DNA of 49,131 bases from an uncultured Clostridia bacterium (GCA_944389395.1 CALXME010000005.1:1-49131), one strand, 5' to 3'. Counted from the stretch's first letter, positions 25,337 through 35,718 are shown. Notes: generated by a model from the letters alone, not told the origin. Numbers and translations are program-made.

Positions 25337-28300
25337 ATGCCAAAAAGAAAAGATATAAAAACTGTTTTAGTAATTGGTTCAGGACCAATTGTAATAGGAC
25401 AAGCAGCTGAATTTGATTATGCAGGAACACAAGCATGTTTAGCACTAAAAGAGGAAGGATACAAAGTCATATTGGTAAATTCCAATCCTGCTACTATTAT
25501 GACAGATACTTCTATTGCAGATAAAGTATATATGGAACCATTAACTTTAGAATATGTTGCCAAAATTATTAGATATGAAAGACCAGATGCCATTCTTCCA
25601 GGAATAGGAGGACAAACTGGGTTAAATATTGCTATGCAATTATATAAAAAAGGTATTTTACAAGAATGTCAAGTAGAATTATTAGGAACTAGTAGCCAAA
25701 GCATTGAGAGGGCAGAAAATCGAGAAAAATTCAAAGAACTATGTCAAGAATTAGGAGAGCCAGTGTTAGAGTCTATGATAGCAAGTTCTTTAGAAGAAGG
25801 AATAGAAGCAGCAAATAAAATAGGATATCCTGTTGTATTAAGACCTGCCTTTACTTTAGGTGGAACAGGTGGTGGTTTTGCAGATAATGAAGAAGAATTG
25901 CAAGAACTAATGAAACATGCTCTAAAGCTTTCGCCTGTAGGACAAGTATTAGTAGAAAAAAGTATTAAGGGATATAAAGAAATAGAATATGAAGTAATTA
26001 GAGATAGTAATGATACAGCAATTACAGTATGCAATATGGAAAATTTGGACCCAGTAGGAATTCATACAGGAGATTCCATTGTAGTGGCACCAAGTCAAAC
26101 TTTGACAAACAAAGAATATCAATTATTAAGAGATAGTAGTTTGAAAATTATTAGAGCATTAAAAATTGAAGGGGGATGCAATGTCCAATTTGCCTTAGAC
26201 CCTCATTCTTTTAACTATTATGTGATTGAAGTAAATCCAAGAGTATCTCGTTCTTCTGCATTGGCATCTAAGGCAAGTGGTTATCCAATTGCAAGAGTTT
26301 CTGCGAAAATTGCAGTAGGTATGAGATTAGATGAAATTATGCTAGCAAATACTCCTGCAAGTTTTGAACCAGCACTAGATTATATTGTTTGTAAAATTCC
26401 AAGATTTCCATTTGACAAATTCACACTCGCTTCTAATAAATTAAGCACGCAAATGAAAGCCACTGGAGAAGTTATGAGTGTGGGAAGAACTTTTGAAGAG
26501 AGTTTATTAAAAGCAATTAGGTCATTAGAAACAGGAGCTTATCATATTCATATCCATAAATTTAATAAAATGGAAACATCAGAAATGATGGAATATATCA
26601 AAGATGGAACAGATGATAGAATTTATGCAATTGCAGAATTAATAAGAAGAAATATAGATTTAGGATTAATTTATCAAACAACAAAAATCGATATGTTTTT
26701 CTTAGAAAAAATTAAAAATATTACTAAATGGGAAAGAGTATTAGCAGAAAATGTTGGAGATTTAGAAATTTTAAAAATCGTTAAAAAAATGGGATTTAGT
26801 GATAAATATATTGCTCAAGTATGGAAAAAAGAGGAAGAAGAAATTTATCTTCTACGAAAAAAAGAAAATATTTATCCAGTATATAAAATGCTCGATACTT
26901 GTAGTAGTGAATTTGAAAGTTATGTACCGTATTTTTATTCTACTTATGAAGAAGAAAACGAATCTATTGTGAGTGATAAAAAGAAAATTATTGTACTTGG
27001 AGCAGGACCAATTAGAATTGGTCAAGGTGTAGAATTTGATTATTCTACTGTACATGCTGTAAAAACCATTAAAGAAGCAGGTTATGAAGCTATTATTATT
27101 AATAATAATCCAGAAACAGTTTCAACAGATTATACGACTAGTGATAAATTGTATTTTGAACCATTGACAGTAGAAGATGTTATGAATATTATTGATTTAG
27201 AAAAACCAGAAGGTGTTGTTAGTTCTTTGGGTGGACAAACAGCTATTAATCTAGCAGAACCACTTTCTAAATTAGGAGTAAAATTAATTGGAACAGATGT
27301 AAATGCGATTGAAAAAGCAGAAAATAGAGATGCTTTTGAAAAGGTTATGAAACAATTAAATTTATTACAACCTAAAGGAGAAGCGGTAACAAGTATAGAA
27401 GATGGTATTAAAGTGGCAAATGAAATTGGCTATCCTGTATTAGTAAGACCAAGTTATGTATTAGGCGGAAGAGCAATGCAAATTGTGTCTAATCAAAAAG
27501 CTTTAGAAAAATATTTGAAAACAGCAGTAGAAATCAATAAAAAACAACCTGTACTTGTTGACAAATATATAATAGGTAAAGAGCTAGAAGTAGATGCTGT
27601 TTGTGATGGCAAAGATGTATTTGTACCAGGTATTATGGAGCATGTTGAAAAAACAGGAATTCATTCTGGAGATAGTATTAGTATTTATCCTACTTTTAGT
27701 GTTAGTCAAAAAGCAAAAGAAACCATATTGGATTATACTGTAAAACTAGGTTTAGGTATTGGAATTGTTGGATTATATAATATTCAATTTATTGTAGATA
27801 AGGAAGAAAAAGTTTATGTAATAGAAGTAAATCCTAGGTCTTCTAGAACAGTTCCTTTTATTTCAAAATCAACAGGGTATTCGCTTGCTGATATTGGTAC
27901 TTTAGTGATGTTAGGAAAATCTTTAAAAGAACAAGGAATAACACAAATTTATCCAAGAGAAAAAGAAAGATGGTATGTAAAAGCTCCTGCATTTTCTTTT
28001 TCAAAATTATTAGGATTAGATGCTTATCTTTCTCCTGAAATGAAATCTACAGGAGAGGCAATTGGTTATGATAAAAAATTAACAAGAGCATTATACAAGG
28101 CATTACAATCTTCTGGATTACGTTTGGCAAATTATGGAACAATATTTGTTACGATTGCAGATAAAGATAAAGAGGAAGCATTGCCTTTAATTAAAAGATT
28201 TTATCAGTTAGGGTTTAATATTGAAGCAACTAAGGGTACAGCTAAATTTTTAAAAGAACATGGTATTAGGACAAGGGTAAAGAAGAAAATTAGCGAAGGT

Positions 28301-28513
28301 AGTGATGAAATTTTAGAATCTTTAAGAAAAGGACATGTAACTTATGTGATTAATACTAGAAATATGGATTCTATTGACCAAGAAACAGATGGTAGTTTGA
28401 TTAGAAAGTGTGCTGCTGAAAATAATATTGCTATGTTTACAGCTTTAGATACGGTTAGAGTTCTTTTAGAAGTACTAGAGGAAATTACACTTGGAATTTC
28501 TACTATTGACTAA
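25337..28513 (+). CDS. carB: Carbamoyl-phosphate synthase large subunit
   Basis: Makes carbamoyl phosphate from bicarbonate, ammonia and two ATP. The 1058 residues are two homologous halves. Each half has a pre-ATP-grasp ([21 protein letters not shown] near 10; [19 protein letters not shown] near 555) and an ATP-grasp domain ([21 protein letters not shown]). A C-terminal MGS-like regulatory domain starts near residue 930, where UMP or ornithine would act in other bacteria. Length and order are as usual. AGGGAAAATAGA overlaps the end of carA as Shine-Dalgarno. A hairpin terminator follows. Confidence 0.97.
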   Translation: MPKRKDIKTVLVIGSGPIVIGQAAEFDYAGTQACLALKEEGYKVILVNSNPATIMTDTSIADKVYMEPLTLEYVAKIIRYERPDAILPGIGGQTGLNIAMQLYKKGILQECQVELLGTSSQSIERAENREKFKELCQELGEPVLESMIASSLEEGIEAANKIGYPVVLRPAFTLGGTGGGFADNEEELQELMKHALKLSPVGQVLVEKSIKGYKEIEYEVIRDSNDTAITVCNMENLDPVGIHTGDSIVVAPSQTLTNKEYQLLRDSSLKIIRALKIEGGCNVQFALDPHSFNYYVIEVNPRVSRSSALASKASGYPIARVSAKIAVGMRLDEIMLANTPASFEPALDYIVCKIPRFPFDKFTLASNKLSTQMKATGEVMSVGRTFEESLLKAIRSLETGAYHIHIHKFNKMETSEMMEYIKDGTDDRIYAIAELIRRNIDLGLIYQTTKIDMFFLEKIKNITKWERVLAENVGDLEILKIVKKMGFSDKYIAQVWKKEEEEIYLLRKKENIYPVYKMLDTCSSEFESYVPYFYSTYEEENESIVSDKKKIIVLGAGPIRIGQGVEFDYSTVHAVKTIKEAGYEAIIINNNPETVSTDYTTSDKLYFEPLTVEDVMNIIDLEKPEGVVSSLGGQTAINLAEPLSKLGVKLIGTDVNAIEKAENRDAFEKVMKQLNLLQPKGEAVTSIEDGIKVANEIGYPVLVRPSYVLGGRAMQIVSNQKALEKYLKTAVEINKKQPVLVDKYIIGKELEVDAVCDGKDVFVPGIMEHVEKTGIHSGDSISIYPTFSVSQKAKETILDYTVKLGLGIGIVGLYNIQFIVDKEEKVYVIEVNPRSSRTVPFISKSTGYSLADIGTLVMLGKSLKEQGITQIYPREKERWYVKAPAFSFSKLLGLDAYLSPEMKSTGEAIGYDKKLTRALYKALQSSGLRLANYGTIFVTIADKDKEEALPLIKRFYQLGFNIEATKGTAKFLKEHGIRTRVKKKISEGSDEILESLRKGHVTYVINTRNMDSIDQETDGSLIRKCAAENNIAMFTALDTVRVLLEVLEEITLGISTID

Positions 28514-28530
28514 ATAATGAACATTAAAAA

Positions 28531-28566
28531 AAATCTCTTTATGACAGAAATGCCATAAAGAGATTT
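28531..28566. terminator. Two-way terminator between carB and a convergent gene
   Basis: AAATCTCTTTATG (28531-28543) pairs perfectly with CATAAAGAGATTT (28554-28566). A-rich and T-rich flanks allow it to work on both strands. Confidence 0.85.
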
Positions 28567-28582
28567 TGGTATATAAAAAATA

Positions 28583-29086
28583 TTATATTTCAAATTCTTC
28601 TGAATCAAAGTATATATCTGAATCTGAAGTATAAACATATTTTATGACTCTATAAGTTCCTTTGGATAGAGTTCCATAAATATCATTCCAATCAAGTACT
28701 TGTTCAATTTGATTGCTTTTGTTTACTTTATAGATACTATCACTAAAATTAGGGTTTTGTAATAAATCTAATTTTTTCCAACTATCGTTTTCTTTTTTCT
28801 CTAGGTAGTAAGTTTCTTTCCAAATGTAAGGAAATTCGTTGTTATCTGTAATTAAGATAGTTGCTCCGGTTGGAGTTAAGGAACTTTTAACAATTTCTAT
28901 TTTTACGTTTTCTGTATTTCTGTTATAATCTTTTTCTATTTGGTTTGCTTTTTCTGTTAAATGCATCATATTTGTTGCAACACTTTTATAGGCATTCGCA
29001 AAATAGAAACAACGATTGATAGCTACTATAAGGATAATAATTAATATAACAATTATAATTAAAAATATTTTATTTAATTTATTCAT
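28583..29086 (-). CDS. Membrane-anchored protein of unknown function
   Basis: Three ATGs lie close together; AGGAG best fits the one at 29086, giving 167 residues. One hydrophobic segment near the N terminus (about 6-24) anchors the protein. The outside part has a beta-rich pattern with VKSSLTPTGATILITDN near residue 63 and WKETYYLEKKENDSWKKL near 90. It ends with GTLSKGTYRVIKYVY, which resembles the extracellular immunoglobulin-like domain of BslA or BlaR1-type regulators (the 'bacterial Ig-like 26' pattern); this is a pattern impression only. It has its own short transcript convergent with carB. Confidence 0.6.
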   Translation of the reverse strand: MNKLNKIFLIIIVILIIILIVAINRCFYFANAYKSVATNMMHLTEKANQIEKDYNRNTENVKIEIVKSSLTPTGATILITDNNEFPYIWKETYYLEKKENDSWKKLDLLQNPNFSDSIYKVNKSNQIEQVLDWNDIYGTLSKGTYRVIKYVYTSDSDIYFDSEEFEI

Positions 29087-29164
29087 ATACATCATCTCCT
29101 ATGTTTTAATTATAGCACATTTTACAGTATTTTACAAGGTTTTCCAAAAAAATACAAATTTTTG

Positions 29165-29193
29165 TTGACTTATACCGATGATTATGGTAATAT
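29165..29193 (+). promoter_or_regulatory. Promoter of the chimeric secreted protein gene
   Basis: TTGACT (29165-29170) and TAATAT (29188-29193) are 17 bp apart. A leader of about 120 nt follows before the ATG at 29324. No clear structure was resolved in it. Confidence 0.5.
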
Positions 29194-29323
29194 TTGGTAG
29201 ATGTTTTCATAGATTCTTTATGGAAATGTTGAAAAAATGATTACTACTGTAGTGATTTCCAGAGTAATCAAGTCCTGATGTTGCTTTTGATAGATGTAAG
29301 TGCTGTTTGAAAGGAGCATTTGC

Positions 29324-30226
29324 ATGAAAACAAAATTAAGAGTTGCTATTTTGTCCATTATTTTGGTATTGAGCTTGGCGGGTACATCAACAGTGGTGTT
29401 TGCTAGTGAAGACTATAGAACTGTGACCGTAACGAGCCAATGGCAATGGATCGCACGCGATTCGAATGGATTTGGATGTAATATAAAAATTGTAGGACAA
29501 TTAACATCCTTAGGTACGCGTATTGATGTTAGGATGCTTGGGAAAAATAATAATGTATTGTGGCAGGAAAATGATTCTTGTCCGGGGCTTTCTAACAGAG
29601 TTTATTCGTGTGGTTCTGATGTTTATGAAATACAAGTAAGAGTGGATCCGGGAGTATATGGTACGGCTTTTAAGTTAGAGGAAGAATTCTTTTATATGAT
29701 AGGAGAATTTAATCGTTGCTTTGCAACACAAAAAGTGACGCAAGAAGGAATATGTGCAATCATAGAACGGACGATGTTAGAATTGCTTTCAGCAGGAATA
29801 ACAGGTAGAGAGTTCTTAGACGGCTGGTGCAATACAGATTGCAATACAATAAATGAAAATGCAGAGTATGTACTCAGAACATTAAAAGATGCTGGAAAGC
29901 AGAACAATGCTTTAACGGACTGGCTTTTTGAAAGACAGATTACGCAACTAAAAGACTTTGGGATTTTTGATTATATGGAAAAGATTTATAGTTGTGAAGG
30001 GCATTATCTGAAAAAGAACCCATTATCAATTGCTAGAGTGATAAAACCAAAAAACAGAGAAGATTCTATTTTAATAGGAGATTCTTTGAGCAGTGATATT
30101 GCTTTTGCGAATAATGCGGGAGTTGATAGCATCTGGTTTAATCCGAGTCGGACAAAAAATCTGACATCTTTAAAACCGACTTTCGAAATTACTTCATTAT
30201 GGGAAGTATTGGATATTATTCAATAA
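29324..30226 (+). CDS. Chimera: secreted domain fused to a HAD phosphatase lacking its N terminus
   Basis: AAAGGAG selects ATG 29324 (300 residues). Residues 1-28 are a signal peptide (ending VVFASED). Residues 29-115 are a Cys-containing beta-rich secreted domain ending RVDPGVYGTAF. From about residue 117 (LEEEFFYMIGEFNR) the sequence turns into a haloacid dehalogenase cap and core: ALTDW (motif II), KKNP (Lys of motif III) and GDSLSSDIAFANNAG (motif IV). Motif I with the nucleophile Asp (DxD) is absent. Catalysis is thus very unlikely, and the signal peptide would export a cytosolic enzyme piece. Base and codon use are GC-richer than the neighbours (GCG, CGC, CCG and two CGG codons), which points to transfer. 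A deletion joining two genes is the simplest origin. Confidence 0.75.
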   Translation: MKTKLRVAILSIILVLSLAGTSTVVFASEDYRTVTVTSQWQWIARDSNGFGCNIKIVGQLTSLGTRIDVRMLGKNNNVLWQENDSCPGLSNRVYSCGSDVYEIQVRVDPGVYGTAFKLEEEFFYMIGEFNRCFATQKVTQEGICAIIERTMLELLSAGITGREFLDGWCNTDCNTINENAEYVLRTLKDAGKQNNALTDWLFERQITQLKDFGIFDYMEKIYSCEGHYLKKNPLSIARVIKPKNREDSILIGDSLSSDIAFANNAGVDSIWFNPSRTKNLTSLKPTFEITSLWEVLDIIQ

Positions 30227-30247
30227 GATGTCCTTGAAATTAAGGAA

Positions 30248-30288
30248 AACAGTACCATTATTCATAGAGTAGTGGTACTGTTACTTTT
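30248..30288 (+). terminator. Terminator after the chimeric gene
   Basis: AACAGTACCA (30248-30257) pairs perfectly with TGGTACTGTT (30273-30282) across a 15-nt loop, followed by a T-rich tract. Confidence 0.8.
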
Positions 30289-30314
30289 ATCATGCAAAAA
30301 AGTAAAAATAACTC

Positions 30315-30356
30315 TTGACAAAGAAAAAAATGTGCCTTAAAATAGTTAGGTAACTA
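30315..30356 (+). promoter_or_regulatory. Promoter and operator of the MarR-ABC operon
   Basis: TTGACA (30315-30320) and TAAAAT (30338-30343) are spaced by 17 bp. Directly downstream is TAGTTA-GG-TAACTA (30343-30356), a perfect inverted repeat at the expected transcription start. This is the position of a MarR autorepression operator. Confidence 0.75.
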
Positions 30357-30376
30357 ACAAAAAAGAAGGTGAAACA

Positions 30377-30829
30377 TTGAAAAAAGAAAGAGAAGTTGGA
30401 AAAGAGTTGCAAATGTTATCAAGGCAAATAAAAAGAAGAATGGATCAATCTGTATCAGAATATCAAATTACTGGAAAACAAGTATCTATACTCTTATATA
30501 TTTATGACGAATCTAAAAAAAGAGATGTGTATGCAAAAGATATAGAAGTGGCATTTGATATGAGAAGGGCATCTGTAACAGGAATACTACAATTAATGGA
30601 GAAAAATGGAATTATCAAAAGAGAAGGAAATGCTCAAGATGCCAGATTAAAAAAATTGACTTTAACAACAAAAGCTAAAGAAGCAAGGGAAAAACTAAAA
30701 GAAGAAATCGAACAAGTAGAAACAAGTTTAACAAAAGGAATTTCAAGACAAGAATTGAGTATATTTTTTAAAATCATAAATAAAATGTCTTGTAATTTAG
30801 GGCAAAAAGAAAAGGAGGAAAAGAAATGA
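30377..30829 (+). CDS. MarR family transcriptional regulator
   Basis: The 150-residue protein has the MarR winged-helix domain: QYQITGKQVSILLYIY-like start, recognition part AFDMRRASVTGILQLMEKNGIIKRE near residues 65-90 and the wing NAQDARLKKLTLT. It probably represses its own operon, releasing DNA when a toxic compound binds. The start codon is TTG at 30377 with AGAAGGTG upstream; the next in-frame ATG would cut off the first helix. Its stop TGA overlaps the ATG of the next gene by 4 bases, so the regulator and the ABC exporter are translationally coupled. Confidence 0.9.
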   Translation: MKKEREVGKELQMLSRQIKRRMDQSVSEYQITGKQVSILLYIYDESKKRDVYAKDIEVAFDMRRASVTGILQLMEKNGIIKREGNAQDARLKKLTLTTKAKEAREKLKEEIEQVETSLTKGISRQELSIFFKIINKMSCNLGQKEKEEKK

Positions 30830-32571
30830 TAAAAAAATTAGCAAGTTATGTAAAAGAATATAAAAAATCTGCAATACTTACACCCATATTTGTTATATTA
30901 GAAGTTGTCATGGAAGTTATTATTCCGCTTCTAATGGCAAATATTATAGATGTGGGAATTCAAAATAGTGATATTAATTATATTCTAGAAATGGGAATAT
31001 TGTTAATTATATCTGCTATCTTATCTTTAACATTTGGAATGTTATCAGGAAGATTTGCAGCAAAAGCCTCAGCAGGATATGCTAAAAATTTAAGAAAAGC
31101 AATGTTTCATAAAATACAAGATTATGCATTCGAAAACATAGATAAATTCTCAACATCAAGTTTAGTAACAAGAATGACAACAGATATAACAAATGTACAA
31201 ATGGCATTTCAAATGATAATACGTATCTTAGTAAGAGGACCGATTATGATGATATTTGCTCTTTTAATGGTATTATCAATTAGTGGAAAACTATCTCTAA
31301 TATTTTTTATTGCAATTCCAGTATTAGGAGTAATACTATATTTAATAGCAACAAAAGCACATCCTATCTTTGAAAAAGTATTCAAAAAATATGATAAATT
31401 AAATAGAGTTGTACAAGAAAACTTAAATGCAATAAGAGTAGTAAAAGCTTATGTTCGTGAAGATACAGAAGAAGAAAAGTTCCAAGATGTCAATAATGAA
31501 GTATATGCCAACTTTAAAAAAGCAGAAAAAATAGTAGCCTTCAATAGTCCTGTAATGCAGTTTACTATTTATACTTGTATCTTATTTATCTCATGGTTCG
31601 GTGCAAGATTAATAGTTGGTGGAGATATGCAAACAGGTCAACTTTCTAGTATTATTACTTATGCATGGCAAATCTTATCTAGTTTGATGATGATATCTAT
31701 GGTATTTGTTATGGTAATTATTGCACAATCATCAGCAGAAAGAATAGTAGAAGTAATTGATGAAGAACCAGCTTTGAAAAATCCAGAAAACCCAATCAAA
31801 GAAGTAAAAAGTGGAGATATTTCATTTAAAAATGTTAGTTTCTGTTATAGTGATGAAAAAGATGAAAATAAATTTGCATTGGAAAATATTAATTTAGACA
31901 TAAAAGCAGGAGAAACAATAGGAATCATCGGAGGAACAGGAAGTTCTAAATCAACACTTGTACAATTAATACCAAGACTATATGATGTTACAAAAGGTGA
32001 GATTAAAGTTGGAGGAGTTAATGTAAAAGAATATGATATCCATGCTTTGAGAGATTCTGTTGCAATGGTGTTACAAAAAAATGTATTATTTTCTGGAACT
32101 ATTGCAGAAAACTTACGTTGGGGAAAGAAAAACGCAGACCAAGAAGAATTAGAAGAAGTATGTAAACTAGCACAAGCAGATGGATTTATAAAAGAATTTC
32201 CATCTAAATATGAAACAGTTTTAGACCAAGGTGGTACAAATGTGTCAGGTGGTCAAAAACAAAGAATTTGTATTGCAAGAGCAATGCTAAAAAAACCAAA
32301 AATATTGATTTTAGATGATTCTACTAGTGCGGTAGATACAAAAACAGATAGTTTAATAAGAAAAGCATTTAGAGAAGAAATACCAAATACAACTAAGATA
32401 ATTATTGCACAAAGAGTTACTTCTGTGGAAGATGCTGATAAAATTATTGTATTAAATGATGGCAAAATAGATGGAATAGGAACATCTGAAGAATTATTAA
32501 AAACAAATGAAATCTATAAAGAAGTATATGAATCCCAAATGAAAGGAGATGACAAACAAGATGGAGAATAA
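30826..32571 (+). CDS. ABC exporter half-transporter, degenerate-site subunit
   Basis: A 581-residue half-transporter with six membrane segments (about 15-300) and a C-terminal nucleotide-binding domain. Walker A reads GGTGSSKST, the signature is VSGGQKQR, Walker B ILILDDSTSAVD has Asp in place of the catalytic Glu, and the switch loop reads AQR instead of AHR. These changes mark the non-catalytic site of heterodimeric exporters. It should pair with the product of the next gene to export drugs or lipids. AAAGGAGG precedes the start inside marR. The 3' end overlaps the next gene. Confidence 0.93.
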   Translation: MIKKLASYVKEYKKSAILTPIFVILEVVMEVIIPLLMANIIDVGIQNSDINYILEMGILLIISAILSLTFGMLSGRFAAKASAGYAKNLRKAMFHKIQDYAFENIDKFSTSSLVTRMTTDITNVQMAFQMIIRILVRGPIMMIFALLMVLSISGKLSLIFFIAIPVLGVILYLIATKAHPIFEKVFKKYDKLNRVVQENLNAIRVVKAYVREDTEEEKFQDVNNEVYANFKKAEKIVAFNSPVMQFTIYTCILFISWFGARLIVGGDMQTGQLSSIITYAWQILSSLMMISMVFVMVIIAQSSAERIVEVIDEEPALKNPENPIKEVKSGDISFKNVSFCYSDEKDENKFALENINLDIKAGETIGIIGGTGSSKSTLVQLIPRLYDVTKGEIKVGGVNVKEYDIHALRDSVAMVLQKNVLFSGTIAENLRWGKKNADQEELEEVCKLAQADGFIKEFPSKYETVLDQGGTNVSGGQKQRICIARAMLKKPKILILDDSTSAVDTKTDSLIRKAFREEIPNTTKIIIAQRVTSVEDADKIIVLNDGKIDGIGTSEELLKTNEIYKEVYESQMKGDDKQDGE

Positions 32572-34426
32572 AAAGAAGATGACAAAAGGTGCTACTATTA
32601 AAAGACTTTTAAGTTATGTAGTTTCTGGTTATAAATTGCAACTAGTAGTAGTTTTAGTTAGTATTATTATCAGTTCATTAGTTGGAGTAGCTGGTATTGA
32701 ATTTATCAAATATTTAATAGATGATTTTATTACTCCACTTCTTGGAAGTCAAAATCCTGATTATACAGCACTATTTAATGTTATTATGATGATGGCATTA
32801 ATATATGTAGTAGGAGTAATAGCAACATATATATATAATAGATTAATGATAAATATATCTCAAGGAGTATTAAATAAAATACGTAAACAATTATTTGAGC
32901 ACATGCAAAAATTACCAATCAGATATTTTGATAGCAGACCACATGGAGAGATTATGAGTATTTATACAAATGATGTAGATACTTTAAGACAGATGCTTAG
33001 CCAAAGTATTCCACAAGTATTTTCTGCAGTAGTATCAATGGCAACTATTTTAGTATCTATGTTAACAACAAATGTATATTTAACATTAGTTGTTTTTGCG
33101 ATGGTAATTATCATGATATTTGTTTCTAAATATTTAGGAGGAAATAGTTCAAGATTTTTCGTAAAACAACAAGAAGACTTAGGAAAAATTGATGGATATA
33201 TAGAAGAAATGATGGAAGGCCAAAAAGTTGTCAAGGTATTTAATTATGAAGAAGAATCTAAAAATAAATTTGATGCATTAAATGAAGCATTATGTGAAAG
33301 TAATACAAAAGCAAATATGTATGCTAATATCTTAATGCCATGTATTATGAATATTGGTAATTTAGGATATGTTTTAGTAGCAGTAATCGGAGGAATGTTA
33401 TCTGTTAATGGAATACTAACAATAGGAAGTATTGCAGCGTTTTTACAATTTGTAAAAGCCTTTACAAATCCATTAGGTCAAGTATCACAACAAATGAATT
33501 TTATTGTAATGGCATTAGCAGGTGCTGAAAGAATATTTGCATTAATAGACGAAGAAGAAGAAATAGATGAGGGATATGTAACTTTAGTAAACGCTAAAAT
33601 AGAAAACGGAAAAATTACAGAAACTAAAGAAAGAACTGGAATTTGGGCATGGAAACACCCTCATAAAGATGGAAGAATTACTTATACAAGATTACGTGGT
33701 CAAGTAGAATTTGAAAATGTTCAATTTGGATACGAAGAAAATAAAAAAATCTTACATGATATTACTTTGACTGCAAAAGAAGGTCAAAAAGTTTCCTTTG
33801 TTGGGGCAACTGGAGCTGGTAAAACAACAATTACAAATTTGATAAACCGCTTCTATGATATTCAAGAAGGAAAAATAAGATATGATAGAATTAATATTAG
33901 AAAAATTAAAAAAGATGACTTAAGAAGGTCATTAGGAATGGTTTTACAAGATACAAGCCTATTTACAGGAACTATAAAGGATAATATTAGATATGGAAAA
34001 CTAGATGCAACAGATGAAGAAGTAATAGAAGCTGCAAAACTTTCCAATGCAGACAAATTTATAAAAAATTTACCACAAGGTTATGATACTGTAATTACAG
34101 GAAATGGAGAAGGATTATCACAAGGACAAAGACAGTTGTTATCTATTGCAAGAGCAGCTTTAAATAATCCACCAGTTTTAATATTAGATGAGGCAACTTC
34201 AAGTATTGATACAAGAACAGAAAAGATTGTACAAGAAGGAATGGATAAATTAATGAAGGGAAGAACGGTTTTTGTTATTGCACATAGATTGTCTACGATT
34301 AGAAATTCTGATTTAATTATGGTGCTAGACCATGGCAGAATTATGGAAAGAGGAAACCATGATGAGTTAATAGCTAAAAAAGGAATGTATTATGGTTTGT
34401 ACACTGGTGCTATTGAGATTGATTAA
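32561..34426 (+). CDS. ABC exporter half-transporter, catalytic-site subunit
   Basis: An ATG at 32549 directly abuts the AAAGGAG (32542-32548), so ATG 32561 is preferred, giving 621 residues and an 11-bp overlap with the previous gene. Six membrane segments lie in about residues 20-330. The nucleotide-binding domain has canonical Walker A GATGAGKTT, signature LSQGQRQ, Walker B LILDEATSSID and the His in IAHRLSTI. It supplies the active site of the heterodimer. A short insertion near residues 350-370 (ERTGIWAWKHPHKDGRITY) precedes the domain. The pair is likely a multidrug exporter under MarR control. Confidence 0.93.
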   Translation: MENKKKMTKGATIKRLLSYVVSGYKLQLVVVLVSIIISSLVGVAGIEFIKYLIDDFITPLLGSQNPDYTALFNVIMMMALIYVVGVIATYIYNRLMINISQGVLNKIRKQLFEHMQKLPIRYFDSRPHGEIMSIYTNDVDTLRQMLSQSIPQVFSAVVSMATILVSMLTTNVYLTLVVFAMVIIMIFVSKYLGGNSSRFFVKQQEDLGKIDGYIEEMMEGQKVVKVFNYEEESKNKFDALNEALCESNTKANMYANILMPCIMNIGNLGYVLVAVIGGMLSVNGILTIGSIAAFLQFVKAFTNPLGQVSQQMNFIVMALAGAERIFALIDEEEEIDEGYVTLVNAKIENGKITETKERTGIWAWKHPHKDGRITYTRLRGQVEFENVQFGYEENKKILHDITLTAKEGQKVSFVGATGAGKTTITNLINRFYDIQEGKIRYDRINIRKIKKDDLRRSLGMVLQDTSLFTGTIKDNIRYGKLDATDEEVIEAAKLSNADKFIKNLPQGYDTVITGNGEGLSQGQRQLLSIARAALNNPPVLILDEATSSIDTRTEKIVQEGMDKLMKGRTVFVIAHRLSTIRNSDLIMVLDHGRIMERGNHDELIAKKGMYYGLYTGAIEID

Positions 34427-34462
34427 AAATCTGATAATATACTCTTGAAAAGAGGGAAAAAG

Positions 34463-35077
34463 ATGATTAAAAGGTATAAAGTAGAACAAATTGAAGAAAT
34501 GGCTCAAATACTGGAAAATGATGGAGTTATTAGTGTTCCAACTGATACTGTTTTTGGTGTTTGTGCTAGGATAAATTCACAAATAGCATATAATAAATTG
34601 TTAGAAGTAAAAAAACGACCATTAAATAAAGCTTTTCCTGTTATGTGTGCTAATAAAGAACAAATTAAAAATATAGCAATTGTAGACGAAATAGCAGAAA
34701 AATTAATTAAAGCATTTATGCCTGGTCCAATTACGCTAGTTTTAGAAAAAAATAATAAATTACCCAGATATATTACAAACGGAAAAGATACAATTGCTGT
34801 AAGAATGGCTACATCAAAGGAGATAGAAAAATTAATAACAAAGATAGGAAGCCCCATATTTATGACAAGTGCTAATCAAAGTGGACAACCTGAATGTACC
34901 AATTTAGACGAAATAGAAAAAGTTTGTCCATTACTAGATGGAATGATGGAAGGCGAAGTTTTTTATTCGATAGGAAGTACAATCGTGGACTGCAGAACAA
35001 AAGAAATTGAGATTTTGAGAGAGGGGCCAATTTCTTTTGAAGAGATTAAGAAAGTTATAAATGAAAGTAACCATTAA
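34463..35077 (+). CDS. tsaC: Threonylcarbamoyl-AMP synthase (YwlC/Sua5 family)
   Basis: Makes threonylcarbamoyl-adenylate from threonine, bicarbonate and ATP for the t6A modification at position 37 of tRNAs reading ANN codons. An upstream TTG frame exists, but AGAGGG is spaced for ATG 34463, giving 204 residues. The YrdC fold is seen in VISVPTDTVFGVCARI, KKRPLNKAFPVM, MPGPITLVL, IAVRMA and MTSANQSGQP. The long form's C-terminal Sua5 domain is missing, as in the short TsaC type. It follows the exporter genes after 36 bp and ends at a terminator. Confidence 0.92.
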   Translation: MIKRYKVEQIEEMAQILENDGVISVPTDTVFGVCARINSQIAYNKLLEVKKRPLNKAFPVMCANKEQIKNIAIVDEIAEKLIKAFMPGPITLVLEKNNKLPRYITNGKDTIAVRMATSKEIEKLITKIGSPIFMTSANQSGQPECTNLDEIEKVCPLLDGMMEGEVFYSIGSTIVDCRTKEIEILREGPISFEEIKKVINESNH

Positions 35078-35097
35078 TTAGTAACAATGAAATAAGT

Positions 35098-35129
35098 AAG
35101 ACAGATAATAAGTTGAAATTATCTGTCTT
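35098..35129 (+). terminator. Terminator of tsaC
   Basis: AAGACAGATAAT (35098-35109) pairs perfectly with ATTATCTGTCTT (35118-35129) across an 8-nt loop. Confidence 0.85.
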
Positions 35130-35141
35130 TTCCTGTATAAT
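35113..35141 (+). promoter_or_regulatory. Promoter overlapping the tsaC terminator
   Basis: TTGAAA (35113-35118), partly in the terminator loop, and TATAAT (35136-35141) are 17 bp apart. They lie 36 bp before the next gene. Confidence 0.55.
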
Positions 35142-35177
35142 TGTAGCAAAAGTTAATCATTTATCGAGGAATTAAAT

Positions 35178-35576
35178 ATGGAAACGGTTATATCATTTAG
35201 TGGAATTATAATAGCAATCTTATTTTTCATCATAAAAGGAAACCAAGCTGTAATACAATCAGATTCAAACAAATGGCGCAAAATTATAGTTTTAACAATA
35301 TCTAATTTTATTGTTTACTGTTTGGCACTTTATTGTTATGGTTTTATACAATGGACTATTAGACTTGATAAATTTTATCGCTATCCACACAGAAATCCAT
35401 TTAATATTATTGTTATTATTTGTTGTATCATCTTCTTTATTGTATTAGGAATATGGTATGTTAAATATAGAAAAAAAGAATATGGTATAACAATGTCTAT
35501 TGTCATTTTATTGATAACACATATACTAGCAATTTTATTAATAGTAATATTACAACCTTTTAGAAATTTTTTTTAA
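35178..35576 (+). CDS. Small integral membrane protein, unknown
   Basis: I do not recognise a family. The 132 residues contain four hydrophobic segments (about 4-19, 34-56, 74-95, 104-126), with basic loops (SNKWRK, KYRKKEYG) that suggest both ends outside or both inside. It has its own promoter inside the tsaC terminator region and a GAGGAATT Shine-Dalgarno. A 264-bp stretch follows before the ABC exporter genes, so it is probably a single-gene transcript. Confidence 0.6.
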   Translation: METVISFSGIIIAILFFIIKGNQAVIQSDSNKWRKIIVLTISNFIVYCLALYCYGFIQWTIRLDKFYRYPHRNPFNIIVIICCIIFFIVLGIWYVKYRKKEYGITMSIVILLITHILAILLIVILQPFRNFF

Positions 35577-35718
35577 AATGGAAAAAATTAGTAGTGGAGG
35601 GAACAGCGTGAAAGAAAAGAGCATAGCAATGGTAATGGTTGTGATGGTGTAAGTTTTAGATTATGTGAAATAAAATATAATAAAAAATGTCAAAAAGCAA
35701 AAAAGTGTCATAAAAATA

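Noticed and set aside
35608..35652. 14-codon frame with GTG start and GGAGG
   Set aside because: Very short, valine- and methionine-rich by chance composition, and no terminator or promoter pattern supports it.
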